From Epiperipatus broadwayi (lineage: Eukaryota; Onychophora; Udeonychophora; Euonychophora; Peripatidae), in contig JAQFVV010000037.1 in NCBI GenBank assembly GCA_028023455.1, positions 1,488,001 through 1,552,000 of the forward strand: 64,000 bases of DNA, in the 5' to 3' direction. The position numbers and the translations under genes are program-made. Below, one piece after another: positions 56,390 to 64,000 of the stretch (position 1 is its first letter; the number at the start of each line of letters is the position of its first letter). The notes below the pieces were generated by a model, which was given only the letters and a program-made list of their open reading frames with translations, did not search any database and was not told where the DNA came from.

Positions 56390-56625
56390 ATTGGATATTG
56401 TAATTGCTGCCGGTCACTATGACTGACTGGAAAATGAAGCTTGGTGGTTAAAGGCATACCATTGCCAGCTTTCCTTTCAAGAGATCAGTCTGTGGAGATG
56501 GAAGAATGGGGAGATCAGTAGACTGCTAAGAAGACATCAGGAATGGATCAGCCTAATGGTGCTACAGCCACAGAGAAGCCTCAGCAAAGAATATGCAGTT
56601 CCCGCAGAGCTCTTAAAAAATAGTC
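56390..56625. other. Unassigned block richer in GC
   Basis: Contains ATTGCTGCCGGTCACTATGA, GGCATACCATTGCCAGC, GGAGATGGAAGAATGGGGAG and CAGCCACAGAGAAGCCTCAG. It is sharply less AT-rich than the 5 kb before it. No long frame and no recognised motif. Confidence 0.3.
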
Positions 56626-58385
56626 TAATAAATTATTCTTTCAATTTTAAGCTAGCTACTAATATTAAATGTGCACAAACTTCTAAATTTTAATACTGTT
56701 TGAACAATATAAGAATCTATTTAAATCTTTAAATTAATGGTAAACTTCTTAATAAAACCTGTAAAACTTGCCGACTATAATTAAATAAAATTTAAACTCT
56801 GAAACCTGTTAAATGATAACTTTACTCAGTTATTATTTTCTTGCTTGCTTATCTGCAGTCTTGTCTTTATCATTTATTTTATATTATTTGTTTATAATTT
56901 CTGCTGTGCCATCTCAGAATGGACATTCATTTTGTTAATAATTTGGGAGAAATGATTAGAAGTTCTCACATAATTAAGTAATGTTGCTCTTTAGCACCAC
57001 ACATCTAAATCTCCACTCTGAAAACCTGTTTATATTTATGTGTATTTAAGCTACTATGTTTTAGCTTAATTTTAGTATTAGGTTTGTATGTCAATAAATA
57101 TAATTTTATTAATGCAGGCAAGAATGATTAGAAAGCATATTATAACTTATTGTTTAAGTCCAAAATATGCTTTACTCCCTCCCTAAGTTATAGTTTAAAC
57201 TATATAGGTTGCTTAATAAACTAGATTACTGTAAATACCCTTTTCTGCATGTCTTATAAATGCTATTATTATGAAGTGGTGTATGGTAGTTTCACGAAAC
57301 GAAACTATCGAATTTTGCTTATCCTAAGTTATTAATAGATATTGTATTTGGCATAGCGAATGTGTCTTGCTGTATGTTTTTTATATGAATAGGCTTCTGG
57401 TTTTAATGATCATCCCATATACTTAGTTTGGAAAGCTCTTCTTTAGAACTGGAACATGAGGGTCCAGATTGTTCTTATAAGCTGCTCTGATCACTGAACT
57501 ATATGTTCAATTAATTCACAGCAAGTCATTCTGTTCTCAAGGACTGCTTACATGGTAAGGAACCCCATGAGTAAAGACACCATTTGAGATACACATCTTT
57601 AGTAATATATATAGCATGCCATAGTATCAGAAGTTATACTACAGGTACTCCAGTTCATCCCTCCATAATGTAATAAGATATCAACATTGATCTGAATATG
57701 TAGTCTGGTATTATATATATGTAATCGGCATATAGACAGCCTATTATTATTTATTATATATTATTAAATGATCTTTTATTAAATGTCAGTAATAAATCAT
57801 CATTCTTGCACCAATTTAACCATCGCAAACCTAAGAGGTAGGGCATAGTAAAATAAGGCATGAGTAGACCGTAGATTAAATTTATTATAAACTCTTTTAA
57901 ATGATGGTGTGTCAGATGAGAATCTATTCTTAAATTTGCTTGTCATTGTTACACCTGCATGTGTCTTTCAATGCACTTCTGTTTGTTTAATCTATCTTTA
58001 ATAATAATATATTAAATTACAATCAATGTGTTCCATGTCACTCATAGTCCATCCCAAATCTTAGTTAAATTTATTAATATTAGCATTAATTGTTGATATG
58101 CATTATCTAGCCAGCCATAGATGTGCATGTTTAGATAAATTATTAGTAATTCAGTTATTATTCCCTGAGTCTCTTGCTCCACTCTTTGCTACTTCCAGCA
58201 TGTGAATTAAGAAACTTTGAGTGTGGCCTCACATATGTCATTCATATGGTGGTAAATCATGGAGTGTTGGTGGAGGAATGGAGGTGCAATCTGATTTGAG
58301 GTCTCAACCTTCATCTAGATTAGCCTTGGGATAATTTGCCAAGACTCTGGATTTTGTTGTGTGAATGTACAAATATGATCGTTAC
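56626..58385. other. AT-rich DNA, nothing recognised
   Basis: Somewhat less AT-rich around 57400-57700 and 58150-58350, but without a supported feature. Confidence 0.45.
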
Positions 58386-58389
58386 AATA

Positions 58390-61222
58390 TGAATAGGCAT
58401 ATTGAAGAAATTGATGATATGAATAACAAGAATGGACAGCTTCTAAAAAATTTTTGGCAGTAAGTGAATTTTAGCATTGGAAATTTATCAAATATTTATG
58501 AGGGGCAATACATATGGTTTATAAATAATATATTTCACCCAATAAATTATGTATTAGTAGAGAAAAGAGGGACTAAATAAAGTATAGAAAATTAAAATGT
58601 TTGATGATGAAGAGAGAGGTATGTAATAGGATCATAATTTTTTATAATAGAAATGGTTAGTAATGTGATGGAAAATAATAATAAAAGTAGAAAGGATGGT
58701 GAAAGGTGTGGCTGGAGAATGAATGATAAGAATAAATTAGAATAATATAAAATAAAAGTAGAAGAAATCATGGAAGAGTTTGTTGGGGATGAATGTAAGG
58801 ACTGGTGTGGTGAAGTAGAAAAAGTGGCAAATAAGGTTTTAGGTGAGAATATTCAGAAGAATAAAAGTCATAGAAAAGTGAGAATTAGTAAAAGTATAAA
58901 AGATAGGGGGAAAGCATGCAGAGAATATAATTGTGCTTTTAAAAACAAAGAAAATGAAAAAGATGACAATATTAAATCAAATTAAATAGTATAAGATATT
59001 AATAAAAGTGAAAGAGATGGGAGTAAAAAAATTTGGAAATATATTAAAAGAAGGAATGTAGGGGAGAGGGAAATAGTATTACTAAATAATAAGGAAAAAG
59101 AATGTAGTTCTAGAAAAGAATTAGAACCAATCTTAAATAAATATGTAATGGATATAGAAAAGATGTTAGATGTGGACATAGTGATAACAAACATAAAAGC
59201 ATATAGTAATGGAAATATTAGTTTTACAGAAAATGAATTGTATGATGCAGGGAAGAAATTAAAAGGTGGAAAGGCAAAAGGTTTAATGATGAATTTGGAA
59301 AATAGGACAAGATTAAATCTATTAACGTGTTTTAATAAGATAGCACAAAAGACAAAATTTCCAGATAGCTGGAATAATACGAGAGTAAAGCTATTATTTA
59401 AAGGAAAGGGTAAGGATCATATAAAGATAAAAAATTATAGACCAATAGCGGTAACATCAGTGTTATATAAAGTTTTTGCATATATGGTGACTGAAAAAGT
59501 GGCTAAATGAATGCAAAAAAATAATATAGTGGGAAAAATGCAAGGAGGTTTTAGAATAGGTAGGCATATAGGAGATAATTTATTTGTAGTCACACATCTT
59601 ATAGATATGAGTAGAAATACAGGTAGACATATGAATAGGATCTTAATAGATATATTGAAGGCATATAATAGAGTAAATAGAAATAGATTATGGGTAAGTT
59701 TAGTAAATTTGGGAATGAATGTAGATTTAATAGATTTTATTAAGAGATTATATAAAAATAATTACTATGTGTATTAGTTATGAAATATAGAATCAGTTAA
59801 AAATGGGTGGGACTAAAGCAAGAATGTTCTATGCCACCTATTTTGTTTTTGTTATATTTAAGAGAAATGGAGAGAGCAGTAGAAAGATTAGGAAGATGGG
59901 TAGAGATACCATTAATAGATGGCAAGGGAGTGTATATATTATCAGGTCTTTTATTTTCTGATAATATCTTGTGCACAGAAAGTAAGGAAGATATCAAAAT
60001 TATGCTGAAGATGTTCACAGGGGTGGGTAAAGAGATGGGGATTACATTTAGTGAAAAAAAAATCAATAGTAATGATGATAAATGCTGGAGAAAAAGAAAT
60101 TGGGGATATAAAGTTAAGTGGCAAATAGGTATAACTATTTGGTAATTATCTTAAGTAATCAAAGAAATTGCTTTGATAAATGGGAGGAAAAAAAGATAAA
60201 TGAAGCAAAGAAAAAAAGGTATTGATAAAGAAATTAACAGTATTTTCATATAAAAAATATGATGTAGCAAGAATTATATGGAAGGCAGCATCAGTAGCAG
60301 GGTTAACTTATGGTAATGATGTATTATATATTAGTAAAAGTGTGTTCGATTATTTAGAAAAAGTACAAAGAGAATTAGGAAGGCATGCAGATGTGTGGAC
60401 AGCAAAGGAGGCAATTCAAGAAGGAATAGGATGGTCAAGTTTTTTATATGAGAGATGCAAAAAGCAAAATGAAAATGTTAGGTATATTTCAATTTATGGA
60501 TAGTAAGAAAACAGCCAAAATAGTATTTAATTGGGTTATGAAAAACGAACAGACAAAAAGATGGGTGAGAAAGATAATATGGTATGCAGTAGATTTGGGT
60601 AAAGACTTTATGTCAGTATACTTGCATTAGGATAATTGCATTAGGAGAATTGTTGAGTGTTATAGTGGCAAAGAATGGGATAGAAGAATAATGCTTTAAT
60701 AAAAAATAGAAAGTTTGAAGAGATGGAGAATAAAAAGAGTTTAAATATATATGGAAGTAAACAGAATATTGGATGTAAGTTAATTTGTGATAATAGCAAG
60801 GAAAGTAGTTTACTGTTTAAGGCTTGAACAGGATCGTTAGCAATAAGGAAATATATACATAAATGGAGAAATGTGGATGATTTATTCTGCAAGTTATGTA
60901 AGGAAAGCATGGAAAATATTAGGCATTTGCTAATGTAAATGCTTACAAGCAGAAAGGATACAAATAATAAAGATGTGGGAGAATAAATATAAATAAAGTG
61001 ATTATACATAAAGTGGGTTCTTGGTTTTTATGCTGGGTTTGAAAAAGATATGGGTGATCTTGATATAAAGACCATATACACAAAGATGATGTTGTGGAAA
61101 TGGGAGGGAACATGATAGAGAAGAATATGGGAAAGGGAAGGTAAAGTGGTTAATATGTTTCTCTAGGCATAATAGTTGAAAGATTACTGACTTCAATAAA
61201 GAAAAAGCCATATCACATCACA
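58390..61222 (+). mobile_element. CR1-like LINE, 5'-truncated copy
   Basis: Starts inside the endonuclease (NMNRHIEEIDDMNNKNGQLL, near 58390). It continues through the SDHNFL region and the linker frame 58770-58985 (EEFVGDECKDW, NKVLGENIQKN) to RT frames. The 3' UTR keeps GTTTCTCTAGGCATAATAG and a short tail ATATCACATCACATG ending near 61222. It is the clearest copy for the RT domain, though split into at least five frames. Confidence 0.8.
59148..60503 (+). pseudogene. CR1-like reverse transcriptase
   Basis: The domain is spread over frames 59148-59510, 59511-59777, 59807-60145 and 60222-60503. Blocks in order: LKGGKAKGLMMN (block 0); FPDSWNNTRVKLLFKGKGKD; NYRPIAVTSVLYKVFAYMVTEKVAK (block 2); then, after a TGA, MQGGFRIGRHIGDNLFVVTH; ILIDILKAYNRVNR (catalytic Asp region; D-x-x-K-A-Y-N here); GLKQECSMPPILFLLYLREME (the GVRQGC.LSPxLF block, with E for G); LLFSDNILCTES (YADD box as FSDN, so the second catalytic Asp is replaced). 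Then AASVAGLTYGNDVLY and the C-terminal LEKVQRELGRH. Missing catalytic residues and stops show that the enzyme is dead. Confidence 0.8.
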
Positions 61223-63080
61223 TGTATAAAAATCTATGCTATATTAATTTTTACTATGGTTTGCAAAATGCTATTGATGTTATCATAGGATTCAACGATG
61301 TCTTTTTTTATTATTATTAAAGTTTATAAATGCAACTAGCAAATTAAAAGATTAAGATCTGAGTAATCATTACATATTTACTTATAACTTCTTAGATTTA
61401 AATTGCAAATATTTATAATAAATGATAACCATTTACTTGCAAAACATGATTTTATTATTCTGGAAAGGATTTCATTTAAAATTCTATTAATACGAAACAT
61501 ACATGAACTATATGGACATGATATATATACATGCACGCTATGGTATTATAAGTGGAAATATATATTCAAGACAAAGAAAGAATATAAATATTATTGCATA
61601 AAAGACAAAACTATACTATAATTGTAAAAGACAATGAAATGGAAGAAATTTGGGCATGCTTCCATTTACTACTAAATTACCAAAGTTCCTGAAGATAAAA
61701 CATATTATTTATTAAATTTAAAAATAACTATAATGAATCTTCAATGAGATAATGCACTATATATTATTAAATACTGATGTAAAACAATCCTGAACAATAA
61801 CAAATTGTCATTGATGATTGCATTTGTTTACATATATATCGAACTGTGTTTAACTTAAATTTTACATATTAAATCTGATTTAATTATTACAATCATGATA
61901 TTAAAAGTTAGACACTGTCTCCAGTCTTGAATAACTGATTATGAGTTTAATAACTCTTAAATACCGTATTCCATCTGGCTGAAAAATTAATTTTACTCTG
62001 AATTAACAACAATGTTTGTTGACAAATGTATGTGTATAAACATTGGAGCACCCAAGAGTAGGTTTCATTCTACTCTTGATCCTTTGTTCAACATTTAAAG
62101 TGCTTTTAATTCATAGCTTGGGGGAAGGGTGGTTTCCTCCCTTCATTTAGATATAAGAATTAGAATATCTGCCTGAAGTTGGAATCCAGGCTGGCAAAAC
62201 TGTTTTGTTTTTTTAAATGCCAAATATAATTAAATTTGCCTTTCAAATAGGTGATTTATAGCCATTTTATCCAACTACTGGTATTGATTGCAAATGAGTA
62301 TCCAGATATTATTTGATAAAAAATTGGTTCCATTCAATCTGGGTTGGCCAGATGAGTGTTAATATGCTGACTGTAAAAATAAATACAACTGTGTAAAAAA
62401 GCTAACCATTACCGTTACAAAAATTTATTTGAAAACTGAGCTCAGGATTTTCTTTATCTTATCAATGATTGTGAAGTACTTTTTTATTGCTTGATTATTG
62501 TTGTATTTATACTCTAGTATAGTCAAAGTAATATTTCTAGTCACTTAATATTTATAATATAAAATATATACAAATGTTTAAATACAATGTTTCAGTACAA
62601 CAAATATTTTGAAAGGAATATTGTGATTTTCCTTTGAATCCTGATTCTTTCAACCTACAGGTGTTTGTTTTGTGCTTTTTGCTCCAAGCTTGATTATACC
62701 TCATTGTATTCTACAATACAGTGGACAATATATGTACTGCTATTCAACATCAGTCATTTGTCTGATGTTGTTTCAGGTTGTCTGATTCCCTCTAAAATGG
62801 ACCTCAATATGTATCAAGTTTCCCAATCTTGCTATAAACAGTCTGATTCAATTACTTAACTTTCTAATTTGCCTGTTTATGTTATTGGCTATTCTTTATT
62901 TTAATTTATCAGTTTTATTGTATTGAATCTGATCTTGATATTAATGTAGTGAGATTAAATCCAGATGAATTATGCTGAATCCATGACAATCATAATATTA
63001 TTTATAAATGGAATATGTATACTTATAAAATCACTTCTCTGCATTAAAATAAAATGAGGATCTGTCTGACTATATCCTTA
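61223..63080. other. AT-rich DNA, nothing recognised
   Basis: Plus frames at 61403-61621 and 62665-62859 have no recognisable motif. Confidence 0.5.
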
Positions 63081-63083
63081 CAC

Positions 63084-63324
63084 CTCAAAAATGAATTATT
63101 TGGGTGAAGGGAGAGGTTTTTTTTTTTTTTTTTGCTTTCTCAGCATCTCAAAAATGAATTATTTGGGTGAAGGGAGAGGTTTTTTTTTTTTTGCTTTCTC
63201 AGCATCTTAAAAATGAATTATTTGGGTGAAGGGAGAGGTTTTTTTTTTTTTGCTTTCTCAGCATCTCAAAAATGAATTATTTGGGGGAAGGGAGAGGCTA
63301 TTTATTTTTTTTGCTTTCTCAGCA
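63084..63324 (+). repeat. Tandem repeat, four units of 59-63 bp
   Basis: Units at 63084-63146, 63147-63205, 63206-63264 and 63265-63324. Each reads CTCAAAAATGAATTATTTGG, GTGAAGGGAGAGG, a T-tract, then GCTTTCTCAGCAT. T-tract lengths are about 17, 13 and 13, then an interrupted tract in the last unit. Units are otherwise nearly the same, so the array is young or homogenised. Confidence 0.95.
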
Positions 63325-63629
63325 GAAAAATTCTAAATCTAAAATATGGTTATATCCAATACAAAATGAGGAGCAGGAGATCTAGCTTGTTTTATTTATT
63401 AAGAGGCAAGGTCAGTATTTTGTTTCTTTCAAAAATATCAGATAAAAATAAAATATAAAATTAATTTACAAATCATCTTTATTCATTTACTCCTAAAAAC
63501 CTAAGATGGAAAAATAAATTAAATTATATTGGGAATAGATAATAAAAGTTGTTATAAATTTAAAAATAATTGGACTTAATTGTTCATATGGAAATTTACA
63601 TCTAAGATAATTCATTAACTATACTAATA

Positions 63630-64000
63630 GCAAGAGATTTGATTCAGTTAATTGAACAGGTTTATGGCAATATATGAAATTAGTTAGTTGTTCATCAAAA
63701 TTTATTCATATTATACAGTTTTTACTTGATAGAATGAGACTTTTATTATTACATGTGGAAAATCAGACCATTTGTGATGAACGTGGATTAAAGGTTATGT
63801 ACTTGTTCCAACTCTTTTCAGTTTATATACTGTTGTATTTCAAAATTGTTTAAAGAACTTAATAAAACAGGAATCAAGATGCAATATAAGTTTGGCAGTG
63901 GAATTTTTAATTTGAATCAAAAACAAAAACATCTTTTTGGGTTATTGATTTACAGTATAATAATGATTGTGTTATTTTTTCCCATTCAAAAGACTATTTA
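63630..64000 (+). pseudogene. LINE reverse-transcriptase relic running off the window
   Basis: Readable pieces: DSVN...LWQYMKLVSCSSKFIHI, then FLLDRMRL (the LW.IM.KFGCP.KFI..IR.FHDGM block), then WIKGYVLVPTLFSVYTVVF (compare GVKQGCVLAPTLFS.Y). Then MQYKFGSGIFNLNQ, and finally LQYNNDCVIFSHS, where the catalytic YADD has become YNND. The pattern belongs to a LINE lineage different from both the RTE and CR1-like families here. It is decayed, with frame changes between pieces. It continues beyond the window. Confidence 0.65.

Noticed and set aside
63084-63324. CRISPR array
   Set aside because: The repeated units are directly adjacent with no unique spacers, and the rest of the window is eukaryotic repeat DNA.

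Overview
The window is AT-rich (low GC throughout), has no bacterial gene organisation, and is dominated by decayed transposable elements. The evidence is several LINE lineages, a Ty3/Gypsy-like LTR element, tRNA-derived SINE-like sequences, many foldback (hairpin) elements and microsatellites. This fits a stretch of non-genic nuclear DNA from an invertebrate animal. I cannot name the phylum. I recognise no host protein-coding gene; the open frames longer than about 150 codons belong to LINEs or lie antisense to them.

Layout. 0.5-10 kb holds an RTE 3' stub, several hairpins, two tRNA-like sequences, an antisense LINE relic and a badly decayed RTE copy (5.5-7.4 kb). 10-16.2 kb holds a member of a foldback family (called FB1 here) and a broken Ty3/Gypsy element with two LTRs, a gag zinc-knuckle trace, and protease, RT, RNase H and integrase traces. 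Its 5' LTR carries a later FB1 insertion. 16.9-20.3 kb is rich in foldback DNA, including an inverted repeat of about 890 bp. 20.7-25.4 kb is a CR1-like LINE split by an RTE insertion. 25.5-33 kb holds small repeats, unassigned blocks, one good tRNA-derived SINE and two adjacent FB1 copies. 33.2-38.4 kb is a nearly full-length minus-strand CR1-like LINE abutting a second copy that carries a hairpin insertion. 41.3-44.5 kb is the best-preserved RTE element (minus strand; endonuclease, RT and C-terminal region; broken only by a few lesions). 45-50.6 kb has a hairpin family, another FB1 copy, a possible DNA transposon and a 5' piece of the CR1-like LINE. 50.6-58.4 kb is almost featureless AT-rich DNA. 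58.4-61.2 kb is another CR1-like copy, 63.1-63.3 kb is a 59-63 bp tandem repeat, and the window ends inside a relic of a further LINE.

How the parts relate. The CR1-like LINE copies share a microsatellite 3' tail built on TCACA, and ORF1 carries an SGNH/GDSL-esterase-like signature (GDSLIRG, VGTNN). The RTE copies share a TGATGA-type tail. The most interesting signals are RNA-structure-like. One is a hammerhead-ribozyme-like fold in an FB1 relative (9993-10045, minus strand), with all three stems and a GUC cleavage triplet but one core substitution. Another is a recurring CTGAWGA...hairpin...GAAAC module in otherwise different repeats. A third is a small hairpin family with a conserved loop and compensatory stem changes at 28.2 and 45.7 kb. 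All need covariance-model searches that I could not run.
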